From an uncultured Clostridia bacterium (lineage in GTDB: Bacteria > Bacillota > Clostridia > UMGS1810), in assembly GCA_934463115.1 (NCBI GenBank), contig CAKSIN010000008.1:1-64000 (forward strand): a stretch of 64,000 nt of DNA, read 5' to 3'. Shown here piece after piece: positions 9,929 through 19,581 of the stretch. The position numbers and the translations under genes are program-made. Position 1 is the first letter of the stretch. Each line of letters starts with the position of its first letter. The notes beneath the pieces are model-generated. The model did not search any database and was not told the DNA's origin. It saw nothing but the letters and a program-made list of their open reading frames with translations.

Positions 9929-11635
9929 TTATCCGACTGTATCAAGTAATACCTTTATTATTTTTGCCGCTTCTGCACGGCTCAAAGTTTTTTGAGGCTG
10001 GAACGTTCCATCCTGATACCCTTTTATAACATCAATAGATGTCATTTTATCAACTGCATCTGAAGCATAATCCGAAATGTCATCTTCGTCTGTAAATTCG
10101 ATTGCCACTTTTCCGTAGTCAAAATCCTCATGCACCATATTAACCAATCTGAACAGCATAACAACCGCATCTTGTCTCGAAATGCTTGCTGCCGGTTCAA
10201 AAGAATTACTGTTAACTCCGTTAACAATCGTCAGCTCAAAAGCCTTTGATATATATGGGTATGACCATCTTGTATTCGGTACATCTGCAAAGGTGCTCTG
10301 TGCTGATTCTGTTTCGATAGCAAAAGCGCTGAGTATTGTTTTTACCCATTCTTCGCGAGAAATATTATCGTCCGGTCGAAATAACTTGTTACCGTCACCG
10401 CTCATAATTCTGTTATCATATACAAAGTCTATATAATCGCTTGCCCAATGACCATTCGGCACATCTGCAAAGTTTAATTCTTTGCCGATTATTTCATTTA
10501 TCTTTTTGCTGTCAAGTGTCATTCCGGCAGAGTAACCGCCACCGCCGCCACCGGAGCTACCGCCCTGATTGCCCTTACCACTATTATTGGAAAGATAATT
10601 TGAATACAGGGTGTCAACACGATTATTGTAATCATTTTTAATTTCGTCAACCGAAGAATAACTATTCATAGCAAATATTTTTGCAACTTCAAGAGAATCT
10701 ATATAAGGAAGTTTGCTTGTATAATCCAACTCAAAAACATCATTATACTTTTTAAGGTTCTCTATTGACTTTCTGTAATCGATTGTTTTATCAATGCAGC
10801 TTACAGCACAAGCATTACGAAATGCTTTTCTGATGTCGGAAACATTTGCCACTTCACTGTTTCCGCTGCATCCATCGAGGACCTTCTTGAATATTGCAAT
10901 CGTATTATCGGGATATTCGGCATAATCCTCATTCGTTGTGTCTAATCCAAGCTTATCATTATAGTACTTTATATATGCTTTAAGCGCCACAGCGCTCGTG
11001 TTCTGCGAATCTACGAAATCACAAGCAACTTTATAAGCTTTTTCAACCTCAAATTGATTTGTAAATCCATTTCCTTTTAAGCCGTCAATAATCTGTGCGA
11101 TCAGAGTAGGATTGGCTTTGAATGCCGCATTATCAGTATTGATATAATATTCCTGTTTGTTTCCCGCAAGAAGTTTTTGTACTGTAACACCACTGCTCAA
11201 ATCGTTTATATAATCCGTATGAACATTTACTTCACCGTCATACCAGAATTTTTGATACCTGTATTTCAAATCATTTGACGAACCGTATCCTCCTGCTATA
11301 ATCGTGTAAATACCTTTTTTACTATCTCCTGTCTGAAGATTAAATTCAAACATTGAATTCGAACTTTCGCCTGCATAAACTGCATTTGCAAGTTCTGTAT
11401 ATTCAATCTTGTCGTCTGCAACCGGATCGATTTCTCCGTCTCTTATAACATAAATTGTCTCAGTCACAGCATTTTCATCAAGTGAGTTAACTTTTACCGC
11501 AAATTTTCTTACATTGTTCTGTGCACTCTGCGATATATCAAACACAACCGCATTATCAGTATCTGCAGCAAATGAATGTGTAACAAACAGCAGCATTAAC
11601 ACTACAATACTTGTTAGTATTTTTTTTACTTTCAT
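9929..11635 (-). CDS. secreted protein with three C-terminal SLH domains
   Basis: Cell-surface protein, 568 residues from the ATG at 11635, chosen because AGAGGAGG lies seven bases upstream; an earlier in-frame ATG lacks a site. A signal peptide (MKVKKILTSIVVLMLLF, cleavage near SFA) is followed by a beta domain (about 30-140), a helical region (140-340), a Gly/Ser-rich linker near 355-370 and three S-layer homology domains (about 385-568), each with the FADVP-like opening and ISR/LSR helix. SLH triplets bind pyruvylated wall polymers, so this protein should be wall-attached. The N-terminal part is unassigned. It lies 13 bp after the GH10 gene and 17 bp before the other SLH-like gene. Confidence 0.85.
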   Translation of the reverse strand: MKVKKILTSIVVLMLLFVTHSFAADTDNAVVFDISQSAQNNVRKFAVKVNSLDENAVTETIYVIRDGEIDPVADDKIEYTELANAVYAGESSNSMFEFNLQTGDSKKGIYTIIAGGYGSSNDLKYRYQKFWYDGEVNVHTDYINDLSSGVTVQKLLAGNKQEYYINTDNAAFKANPTLIAQIIDGLKGNGFTNQFEVEKAYKVACDFVDSQNTSAVALKAYIKYYNDKLGLDTTNEDYAEYPDNTIAIFKKVLDGCSGNSEVANVSDIRKAFRNACAVSCIDKTIDYRKSIENLKKYNDVFELDYTSKLPYIDSLEVAKIFAMNSYSSVDEIKNDYNNRVDTLYSNYLSNNSGKGNQGGSSGGGGGGYSAGMTLDSKKINEIIGKELNFADVPNGHWASDYIDFVYDNRIMSGDGNKLFRPDDNISREEWVKTILSAFAIETESAQSTFADVPNTRWSYPYISKAFELTIVNGVNSNSFEPAASISRQDAVVMLFRLVNMVHEDFDYGKVAIEFTDEDDISDYASDAVDKMTSIDVIKGYQDGTFQPQKTLSRAEAAKIIKVLLDTVG

Positions 11636-11648
11636 TTTGTTGCCTCCT

Positions 11649-14387
11649 CTATTTGACATAGATATTTATATCTCTTATCTGAATTTCACTGTCAACAGCG
11701 GAAATCCTAATATATTTAGCAGTCTGCCCGCCAATATCTATTGTCTGATCAACATTGCCGTTTATCCCTTGCTTAACAAGTGTCCACGCCTTTCCATCAT
11801 CCGATATTTCTATTTTGCTTTTGAAACGCTTTATATAACCATTTCCCCACTTTACTGTAATCTTATTAAGAGCAACTGAGTCTCTCAATTCAATATTTAC
11901 AAAATCTCCAACATCTTTTGAATACCAAACAGTATCATCATTTGAGTCGAAAACCTCCGGAATTTCAATATCATCAGAGTCTTTACAACTTGAAATTACT
12001 GTTTCAGGTTCATAAACTCGTTCTATTTTTGGCATATTCATTTCAACCAACTTACCGGAGTCGCGGTAATCAATATACTTCTTTTTCTCTGTCTTTTCTT
12101 TGATATTATCGCACGCAATTACAATATCGTCTCCGACAACAGCCTTAATTCTGTTTTTGTCTTCATCTGTTGTGAGGTTCATAGTTATTGTCTTTGATTT
12201 ATTTCCGGCAGTAATTGTCACATCGTATGTTCCACGATGACCTCTTACTTTTGCCTTACCGTTTTCGTCTGTCGAAACAGTTTCGTTCGTGCGCCACTCT
12301 CCCATCACCATATCCATCCAAGCGTAATAACCCGGCAGAAATACATTATCCTTTCCACAAAGAACTTCAAGTCGGGTAGAACTGTTACCAACCCAGAAAG
12401 GTGTCCATATCGTAAAGGTTTTAATATTCGGGTGTGAGTAACACGCTATCAGTACATCTCTAAAATAGTTGTACTTATCGTTATTATTTACCATTGTTGA
12501 ATCATACTCGGTGATTGTTATATAATCAGTATATTGCGAAAGCAATTCAGCATTAGCGTACCAATAATACGGATAATCAGCACCCCCGGCATGCCCCTGC
12601 ATTCCGAGAGAATCAAACTTGCAACCAATAGCTTTCAAGTATTTTACCAAAGCCAAAAAAGGTCTTGTTCTTCCCGTCTGAGGGTTATTTGCACCGATTG
12701 TTGCCTCATTCAAATTCAAAACGCTGTCCGGGCATAATTCTTTTGCAATATCGAATGCACGCGCAACTTCGTCCAATCCCATTGAATACTGCGGATCCAG
12801 AAGAGTATCCCAATATGAAGAAACTTCGTTAAAAACATCAATTTCAATAGGATAACCGGATTCCCACGATCCCATAGTAAGTATTTGGTTTTCAAGCCTT
12901 TTTCTCATCGTACTTTCAGATGTATATCCTCTGGTTGATGGATTATCGCTCCATTTCTTAAAACCGGTATTTGCCACATTAGGAAAATCCCATGCAAACG
13001 CATGCAGGCGATATCTAAAATCATTGTCAATGCACCAGTTAATCATACTTTCAATATATGCAGGTTCATAACCGGTCGGTTTATTCTCATTTCCCATAAC
13101 GAGAGTGTTAAACCCACTGTTTTTCAATAGATTTAATTTCCACTCGGTATCTTCGTTGAAATGCGTTGCCGTTGAATATCCTTCTCGTACATCAGTACCC
13201 CAGATTTGGGCGCCCCAATTCATCTCCGAATCGGTCATCTTTGCAGTAACCTGCGCATTTTGAACAGGGTTGCCGGCTGCATCTGTAACAAGTATATCCA
13301 TATCGTTTTTGCGATATTTTTCAATGCGTTTTAGAGCTTCTTTTCTCCATATTGCATCGTCTTCGTATCCCTTATAGCTCGATGGGGGATTCGGTAAATC
13401 TATATCCTTGCCCCCGGTATTTATAACCTCCAACTCAACATCGGCTATTTGAAACTCACCGTAAGCGTGACAAAATCTTAATCCCATCTGGCATGAATTT
13501 TCGTCCATATCCATTTCAAGGTCACCTACGAGATAATACTTCTTCCATTCATTTGAAAGATCAACATCCGACGATATGAACTTATACCAATCAAGAAAGC
13601 GTTCATATACAAAATTCAGTTTAATAAATCCTGAGTCGTTCTGTGCCGAGATACTCTTACCCCAAAAAGATATTATTATCTTGCTGCCGGCTTTTGTGGG
13701 TTTGTCTATGGTCGCCTTTATCTGCTTTGCATAGTATGTGGACGGCTTTTTCACGATTTTGATATTAAGTGCCTTATCAAAAGGCATTCCCTCAACATCA
13801 ACTTCGCTTTCTTCCCAATAAGTTGCGGTATCATCCTTATTTTCGTGAATAGAATTACCCAAAAATCCGCCTTCAGCATCAAACATATTTGTATGTTCAC
13901 CCTCTATGCTTGAAAGCTTTTCTGCAATGATAGCATTGGTATCCTCTACTTCCGGTATCGGCTTTTCAGAAAGGACAATATGTGATAAATTGCTCCTCTC
14001 TATCTGAATATTATAACCGTAACACACCGTATCAAGTGGCATAATTATCCTGTTTTCGTCCATATAAAAGGCTGCCTCTGTATCTACGATTACATCATCG
14101 AAATCAACCGTATTTTTCCCCATTTTTGCTTCCATAGCATACTTGTTCCGATACTTAGACTTAACCGTTTCGGTTATGCCGTTATAATCATACTGTATGC
14201 CGATAGCATCAAATACAGGTTTAAGTTCGCACATAACAGTATTTCCGTCAATGACCGGAGTCTTATCAAACTGTAATTCAACATCATTAAAATATATGTG
14301 AATTTCATTTAGCTCGGACGCCCCTACCGTAAGAGTGCTGCAAATGCATAAAACCGCAAGAAATATACATAATACTTTCTTCGCCAT
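11649..14387 (-). CDS. secreted multidomain GH10 endo-xylanase-like protein
   Basis: Extracellular endo-beta-1,4-xylanase-type enzyme, 912 residues from the ATG at 14387 (AAGGAG upstream). Order: signal peptide (about 1-24); a copper-amine-oxidase-N-like domain (about 25-130), probably a binding or stalk module; a jelly-roll carbohydrate-binding-like domain (about 160-310); the GH10 barrel (about 335-690); a short beta insert; and an F5/8 type C (CBM32-like) domain (about 790-912). Acid/base E521 lies in DVFNEVSS, where typical enzymes read DVVNE; nucleophile E627 lies in ITEYDS, where typical enzymes read ITELD. These small departures leave exact specificity open. It follows the two-module protein by 11 bp in the transporter operon, pointing to xylan or a related polymer. 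Confidence 0.87.
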   Translation of the reverse strand: MAKKVLCIFLAVLCICSTLTVGASELNEIHIYFNDVELQFDKTPVIDGNTVMCELKPVFDAIGIQYDYNGITETVKSKYRNKYAMEAKMGKNTVDFDDVIVDTEAAFYMDENRIIMPLDTVCYGYNIQIERSNLSHIVLSEKPIPEVEDTNAIIAEKLSSIEGEHTNMFDAEGGFLGNSIHENKDDTATYWEESEVDVEGMPFDKALNIKIVKKPSTYYAKQIKATIDKPTKAGSKIIISFWGKSISAQNDSGFIKLNFVYERFLDWYKFISSDVDLSNEWKKYYLVGDLEMDMDENSCQMGLRFCHAYGEFQIADVELEVINTGGKDIDLPNPPSSYKGYEDDAIWRKEALKRIEKYRKNDMDILVTDAAGNPVQNAQVTAKMTDSEMNWGAQIWGTDVREGYSTATHFNEDTEWKLNLLKNSGFNTLVMGNENKPTGYEPAYIESMINWCIDNDFRYRLHAFAWDFPNVANTGFKKWSDNPSTRGYTSESTMRKRLENQILTMGSWESGYPIEIDVFNEVSSYWDTLLDPQYSMGLDEVARAFDIAKELCPDSVLNLNEATIGANNPQTGRTRPFLALVKYLKAIGCKFDSLGMQGHAGGADYPYYWYANAELLSQYTDYITITEYDSTMVNNNDKYNYFRDVLIACYSHPNIKTFTIWTPFWVGNSSTRLEVLCGKDNVFLPGYYAWMDMVMGEWRTNETVSTDENGKAKVRGHRGTYDVTITAGNKSKTITMNLTTDEDKNRIKAVVGDDIVIACDNIKEKTEKKKYIDYRDSGKLVEMNMPKIERVYEPETVISSCKDSDDIEIPEVFDSNDDTVWYSKDVGDFVNIELRDSVALNKITVKWGNGYIKRFKSKIEISDDGKAWTLVKQGINGNVDQTIDIGGQTAKYIRISAVDSEIQIRDINIYVK

Positions 14388-14398
14388 ATTTTTTCTCC

Positions 14399-17212
14399 TT
14401 ATTTGAATTCGACCATACTTGTCAGGGAATTCATCTGCGTCAAGTCGTTCCAAACATAAACACACAGCTTATCATTTTGAGATATTTCTATATCGTCTAT
14501 GATAATACTCGTATTATTGCCAAATGTTTGAGGTTCGGGACAGTATGTTTTCTTCCACATATAGTCATCTCCCGACTTGCTATACACAATAACAAATACA
14601 GCCGGTCTCATCTCGCTTCCTGAGCCATCTTGCTTGTGTATTGTAACCTCAACCTTATTGTCGGTGCCTATATTAAGCTGATTGTCATCATTAAGTTTTA
14701 TCGGAGCTACATCAACACCATTTGATGTCTTTAATGTAAATTCATCAGTATATTCACAATTTGCAGCATTAAATATACCTCCGACATTTATTTTGTACTC
14801 TGTTGATGGCTTAATATTATCTAATTCAATATTTACCTGATAACCGTCTGCGCTTACATTTTTTATAACTGCACCGTTATCAATTACAAATTTAGATATA
14901 TCCAAATTGCTTTTGTTTAACTCACAGCTCATATTCAAGGTAAACTTTTTATCAGCTACAGAAATCTCACCGTATGAATTAAGATTGCTTATTCCGTTTT
15001 GCCCTTTTGTCTTATCAAGCTCAAAATGTTTTGTCGAGTACATAGCAAGGTTGTCAATTTTAATAATTTCTTTGTCATTTTCGTATGTTCCCGTGTTTTC
15101 AAGCTGATATGCGGTAATATTCCACAGGTGAACCATCGGTGACATCATCACATTGGTATATGATGTCAATTCACTTACATTGGGAAGTAAATCCGTATTT
15201 TCTATTTTACGAAGTTTTTTAATCCCAACTCCATCAACATATGATGTGAGTGTCGCCTGTGCAGAATATCCTCCTTTACCATCAGGAATAAGTTCCAAAC
15301 GATAGTTGTAGTTAACCCCTGCGGTTACCTCGCCGACTTTTTGACCAAAAGCATAAACTGCGATTGGCTCACTGTTTCTTCCGCTGCCGTCAATATCCAC
15401 CTTTGTCCATCCTGTAGGCGCTATTGTCATTAACTGCTTCTTTCGGTAAGCAATCTCTTCATCGGAATACTTTCCGTTTGTCATTTCGCCGGTGGTTAGT
15501 TTTGCCGGGTACCAATCTTCCGTATGTAACGGATCTATTTCATCATTTCCGTTTGCATTTGCCAACCAAATACCGTAACCCTCTCCAAGAAACATTCTGT
15601 TGACATTCAAATCAACACTGAAAACAATATCTTTATCTGCAATTTTTGCAGAAGTAATATTCGATCTTTTTACCATTCCGGCATAATTTACAAATCCCTG
15701 CGAAATGACCTTCATAACATTTCCTGAGCCAAATCCGGAGCTTGGTTCAAACTTAATGTGATCCTCAAGTGTTCCGGCAGTCATAAACTTTTCGTAAGCT
15801 TCATTTTCCCAAACACCGGCTATGCTTGCATATGTGAATTCATCAGTGTCATATGATGAAGACTTTTTATCCTTTGCAACGACAAGCGGAATTCCCATTT
15901 CATGTCCTGCCACCGGATAGTCCTCGAAATCATCAGAAAACAGTGTGAACACTTCCTGGCTTTTAGTTTCCGGTGAAACATATTGCAAAGTTACAATTTT
16001 TTCTGCCGAAGCATCCGGTGTAGAAACCGTAAAACTTATATTATATGTTTCTCCGGCATTTGTATCGGTAAGATATATCTTTATTCCTGTGTTGTCGGAA
16101 TGCATTTCAATACCACTTATTGATGCGTTATTGTCAATAGCAATGTCTCCCGCACTAATAGGATTAACAGCTATTGAATTCCCATCTTTCTCATTTATGA
16201 AACTTATGTCAATAGTATTTGCAACAGATTCATCAATCTGAGTTCCGATAACCGGTATTTCAGGAGCCTGTTCTGTTTTAAGCATAAGATTATCCAATGA
16301 TATTATATCAATATCGTTTTGATAATTCTTATTGCCGTTGTCATCTGTCGGAGTTCTGCCAAACTGGCTGTCGTAGATTGTCCACTTGTGAATAACCGGC
16401 GACATTGTTACATACTTGCAGCCGGCAATTTCTTCTTCTGTCGGAATATTTTGAGTTATATTCGCCAATTTTGTTCCATTGAGTTCTGCCGCTGCCTTAT
16501 ACCCTCCGTTTCCGTTTGGCGTAAGTTCAAGAGTGTAAGTATATTCTGTGTTATATTCCACCTCTCCTACCCTCTGACCAAGAGCATAAATCTGGGGCTT
16601 ACCATCCTTGACAATCGGCGCTATCACCAAAAGCTGCTTGCCTGTTTCTTCTTCCAAAGTTGCAGTTTGTATCGTTCTGTTCTCCATCTGATCAGGAACA
16701 ATTCTGTTGTTCTGATACTTTGCGAGCCATACTCCGTATCCTTCACCGATAAACATACGGTTTACATTAAAGTCAAGACTGAATGTCAATTTCTTTCCGT
16801 CTATCTTCTCTGATGTAATATTGGTCTGCTTAATTACACCTGCATAATCTATAAATCCCTGTGATGTTACCGTCATTGACTTTCCGCTGCCGACACTTTT
16901 GCCCTCAACAAACTGTATATGCTTTGCAAGTGTGCCTTCCGTCATAAAAGGATTATATGTATCGTTTTTTTGCGCGGTATTTACTCCTGCATAATTTGTG
17001 TACTTGAAATAGTCGTTATCATATGTAACGCTCATATTGCTTCCGTCACCCCAAAGAAGCGGATTACCACTTTCGGGCTGAGTATATTGTTCAAAATCAT
17101 CACTGAAAAGCATTTCAACATTTTCATCATTATCTGCCATTGCCGGGAATGAAAGTGACGAAATCACTAACATTGCCGCAAGCATCAAGGAGATTTTTTT
17201 CTTGAATTTCAT
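14399..17212 (-). CDS. secreted protein with two FSDDFE beta-sandwich modules and Ig-like domains
   Basis: Exported protein, 937 residues from the ATG at 17212 (GGAGG just upstream). The signal peptide ends near PAMA. Residues about 35-320 form a first module beginning MLFSDDFEQY, then an Ig/Fn3-like spacer (about 330-420), a second divergent module (about 425-720, TLFSDDFEDY) and C-terminal Ig-like domains. The DDFE opening and jelly-roll-like strands suggest concanavalin/LamG-type carbohydrate binding, which is inference. No catalytic motif, SLH or sortase signal is seen. The middle of module 1 is identical in DNA to the gene at 27614-29920 over 437 bp. It lies between the duplicated-module protein and the GH10 gene. 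Confidence 0.7.
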   Translation of the reverse strand: MKFKKKISLMLAAMLVISSLSFPAMADNDENVEMLFSDDFEQYTQPESGNPLLWGDGSNMSVTYDNDYFKYTNYAGVNTAQKNDTYNPFMTEGTLAKHIQFVEGKSVGSGKSMTVTSQGFIDYAGVIKQTNITSEKIDGKKLTFSLDFNVNRMFIGEGYGVWLAKYQNNRIVPDQMENRTIQTATLEEETGKQLLVIAPIVKDGKPQIYALGQRVGEVEYNTEYTYTLELTPNGNGGYKAAAELNGTKLANITQNIPTEEEIAGCKYVTMSPVIHKWTIYDSQFGRTPTDDNGNKNYQNDIDIISLDNLMLKTEQAPEIPVIGTQIDESVANTIDISFINEKDGNSIAVNPISAGDIAIDNNASISGIEMHSDNTGIKIYLTDTNAGETYNISFTVSTPDASAEKIVTLQYVSPETKSQEVFTLFSDDFEDYPVAGHEMGIPLVVAKDKKSSSYDTDEFTYASIAGVWENEAYEKFMTAGTLEDHIKFEPSSGFGSGNVMKVISQGFVNYAGMVKRSNITSAKIADKDIVFSVDLNVNRMFLGEGYGIWLANANGNDEIDPLHTEDWYPAKLTTGEMTNGKYSDEEIAYRKKQLMTIAPTGWTKVDIDGSGRNSEPIAVYAFGQKVGEVTAGVNYNYRLELIPDGKGGYSAQATLTSYVDGVGIKKLRKIENTDLLPNVSELTSYTNVMMSPMVHLWNITAYQLENTGTYENDKEIIKIDNLAMYSTKHFELDKTKGQNGISNLNSYGEISVADKKFTLNMSCELNKSNLDISKFVIDNGAVIKNVSADGYQVNIELDNIKPSTEYKINVGGIFNAANCEYTDEFTLKTSNGVDVAPIKLNDDNQLNIGTDNKVEVTIHKQDGSGSEMRPAVFVIVYSKSGDDYMWKKTYCPEPQTFGNNTSIIIDDIEISQNDKLCVYVWNDLTQMNSLTSMVEFK
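16527..16963. repeat. 437-bp block identical to 29223-29659 (copy 1)
   Basis: Every base from 16527 to 16963 matches 29223-29659 (offset 12,696) by direct line comparison. The match ends abruptly, at a C/T difference on the left and a G/A difference on the right. It lies inside the first FSDDFE module of this gene. Perfect DNA identity, including third codon positions, between genes 12.7 kb apart suggests recent gene conversion or duplication. Confidence 0.9.
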
Positions 17213-17292
17213 ACTTTTTTCCTCCATTATTTACTATGTATGATAAACATAATCTGATTACCGCTCAAATGATTTTCAGCAATCATTTTGAT

Positions 17293-17340
17293 TTTTTGCT
17301 ATTGCGGTGCTGAAATATATTCAGCACCGCAAAGCAAAAA
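17293..17340. other. large imperfect palindrome between the two modular-protein genes
   Basis: TTTTTGCT (17293-17300), one unpaired A, then TTGCGGTGCTGAA (17302-17314), loop ATATA, TTCAGCACCGCAA (17320-17332) and AGCAAAAA (17333-17340): 21 paired bases. On either strand the run after the stem is A, not T, so it is not a standard terminator. It sits in the 140-bp gap between the duplicated-module gene and the next modular gene and could protect or process the mRNA. Confidence 0.6.
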
Positions 17341-17353
17341 CAATCAAATCCAA

Positions 17354-19504
17354 CTAATTAAAAATCACAGAATTTGTAAGCGGTTTTATATCGGTAAATC
17401 CGTTCCACATAAACACGGACACTTTATCAGTTGATGTAGCGGCAATTTCTGCTACAGTAGCAGTCGTTTCTGTTGAGATTGATGTTCCGTTACCTTCCCA
17501 AGGTCTTGCGCTTTTTAATTCACCTGTTTCAGGATTATATACCGCAACTATAACATACGGTGTAATTGTTTTTCCGCTTAACGGATTAATCTTAACAGTA
17601 ACCGTCTTGCTGCCGTTATTGTCTGTCAGTGTTGCATAACCGTTTACGGAAGCGCCTTCCATATTTACAGGTTCAACTGCACGCATCATAAGATTATCCA
17701 CCGAAATTATATCAATATCGTTTTGATAATTCTTATTGCCGTTGCCATCTGTCGGAGTTCTGCCAAACTGGCTGTCGTAGATTGTCCACTTGTGGGAAAT
17801 AGGCGACATCATTACATACTCAAAACTTGATATTTCATTGACCGTTGGCAGTTTATCCGCAGCTATGTTCTTCAAAGCCGTGCTGTCAATATACGCCGCT
17901 GCCGTGTAGCCACCATTGCCGTCCGGAGTCAATTTCAGCGTATACGTATATGCCTTGCCTGTTTCAACTTCACCTATATTCTGTCCAAACGCAAATATTT
18001 GCGGTTTGCCGTCTTTCCTTTCCGGAGTTACAACTAAAAGCTGTTTATTTATATCTTCACTTTTTAACACATCCATGTATGCGTCTTCTTTATGATCCGG
18101 AACAATCTTATTTGATGAACTGTCATAGTTTGCGAGATATACACCATATCCCTCACCAAAATACATCCTGTTTACTTTGAAGTCAATGCTGAATGTAAGC
18201 GCTTTTTCAGCTATTTTATCTGCGGTTATGTTAGACTGCTTAATGATGCCGGCATAATCAATAAATCCCTGTGATGTTACCGTCATAGCTTTTCCGCTGC
18301 CGACACTTTTGCCCTCAACAAACTGTATATGCTTTGCAAGTGTGCCCTCCGTCATAAACGGATTATATGTATCATTCTTCTGTTCAGTATTAACACCCGC
18401 ATAGCTTGTGTACTTGAAATAGTCATTTTTGTATGTACTTCCCATACTCTGTCCATCACCATAATATAATGGCAAATCACCGTTAGTATTATTCGGATAC
18501 GCCTCAAAGTCATCACTGAACAACATACTATTATCAATAACTGTCGCAGTCATCATAAGATTATCCACCGAAATTATATCAATATCGTTTTGATAATTCT
18601 TATTGCCGTTGCCATCTGTCGGAGTTCTGCCAAACTGGCTGTCGTAGATTGTCCACTTGTGGGAAATAGGCGACATCATTACATACTCAAAACTTGATAT
18701 TTCATTGACCGTTGGCAGTTTATCCGCAGCTATGTTCTTCAAAGCCGTGCTGTCAATATACGCCGCTGCCGTGTAGCCACCATTGCCGTCCGGAGTCAAT
18801 TTCAGCGTATACGTATATGCCTTGCCTGTTTCAACTTCACCTATATTCTGTCCAAACGCAAATATTTGCGGTTTGCCGTCTTTCCTTTCCGGAGTTACAA
18901 CTAAAAGCTGTTTATTTATATCTTCACTTTTTAACACATCCATGTATGCGTCTTCTTTATGATCCGGAACAATCTTATTTGATGAACTGTCATAGTTTGC
19001 GAGATATACACCATATCCCTCACCAAAATACATCCTGTTTACTTTGAAGTCAATGCTGAATGTAAGCGCTTTTTCAGCTATTTTATCTGCGGTTATGTTA
19101 GACTGCTTAATGATGCCGGCATAATCAATAAATCCCTGTGATGTTACCGTCATAGCTTTTCCGCTGCCGACACTTTTGCCCTCAACAAACTGTATATGCT
19201 TTGCAAGTGTGCCCTCCGTCATAAACGGATTATATGTATCATTCTTCTGTTCAGTATTAACACCCGCATAGCTTGTGTACTTGAAATAGTCATTTTTGTA
19301 TGTACTTCCCATACTCTGTCCATCACCATAATATAATGGCAAATCACCGTTAGTATTATTCGTATACGCCTCAAAGTCATCACTGAACAGCACCGTTGAA
19401 TTGGTCTGCGTCGAGGTTTCTGCCATAACAGGCATTATTGTTGTTGCCGCAGTTGCCGTTACCGCAACCGACATGCATAAAGCTAATAGTTTTTTTACCT
19501 TCAT
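17354..19504 (-). CDS. secreted protein with two virtually identical FSDDFE modules
   Basis: Exported protein, 716 residues from the ATG at 19504 (AAGGAGG upstream; a longer frame has no site). The signal peptide (MKVKKLLALCMSVAV) ends near PVMA. Two tandem 289-residue repeats follow, differing at one residue (AYTNN versus AYPNN), then a C-terminal Ig-like domain of about 90 residues. Each module runs from LFSDDFE to SVDNLMM with a YYFxGEGYGV-like core and is probably a carbohydrate-binding jelly roll (inference; no catalytic motif). It is the first gene after the transporter permeases, 77 bp downstream, so it probably binds the same polysaccharide at the cell surface or in the medium. Confidence 0.75.
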   Translation of the reverse strand: MKVKKLLALCMSVAVTATAATTIMPVMAETSTQTNSTVLFSDDFEAYTNNTNGDLPLYYGDGQSMGSTYKNDYFKYTSYAGVNTEQKNDTYNPFMTEGTLAKHIQFVEGKSVGSGKAMTVTSQGFIDYAGIIKQSNITADKIAEKALTFSIDFKVNRMYFGEGYGVYLANYDSSSNKIVPDHKEDAYMDVLKSEDINKQLLVVTPERKDGKPQIFAFGQNIGEVETGKAYTYTLKLTPDGNGGYTAAAYIDSTALKNIAADKLPTVNEISSFEYVMMSPISHKWTIYDSQFGRTPTDGNGNKNYQNDIDIISVDNLMMTATVIDNSMLFSDDFEAYPNNTNGDLPLYYGDGQSMGSTYKNDYFKYTSYAGVNTEQKNDTYNPFMTEGTLAKHIQFVEGKSVGSGKAMTVTSQGFIDYAGIIKQSNITADKIAEKALTFSIDFKVNRMYFGEGYGVYLANYDSSSNKIVPDHKEDAYMDVLKSEDINKQLLVVTPERKDGKPQIFAFGQNIGEVETGKAYTYTLKLTPDGNGGYTAAAYIDSTALKNIAADKLPTVNEISSFEYVMMSPISHKWTIYDSQFGRTPTDGNGNKNYQNDIDIISVDNLMMRAVEPVNMEGASVNGYATLTDNNGSKTVTVKINPLSGKTITPYVIVAVYNPETGELKSARPWEGNGTSISTETTATVAEIAATSTDKVSVFMWNGFTDIKPLTNSVIFN
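17684..18522. repeat. tandem module repeat, downstream copy (period 867 bp)
   Basis: Matches 18551-19389 at an offset of 867 bases over 839 bp, with the only difference I found being G at 18496 versus T at 19363. It encodes the C-terminal FSDDFE module. The 28 bases 18523-18550 form the junction between units. Confidence 0.9.
18551..19389. repeat. tandem module repeat, upstream copy (period 867 bp)
   Basis: Partner of 17684-18522; encodes the N-terminal FSDDFE module. The unit is exactly 289 codons, so the duplication preserved the reading frame. Confidence 0.9.
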
Positions 19505-19581
19505 TTTTTGTTTCCTCCTTAAAATTATATAACTTTTTTTCATTCTTTCCATTTCCTAATCATAATACCGCACTAATATTA

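Noticed and set aside
17845..19047. Two identical 111-codon plus-strand open frames (17845-18180, 18712-19047)
   Set aside because: They are identical only because the minus-strand module is duplicated; not independent genes.
17684..19389. Assembly artefact as explanation of the tandem repeat
   Set aside because: Not excluded, but the single-base difference and the distinct 28-base junction argue for two real copies.
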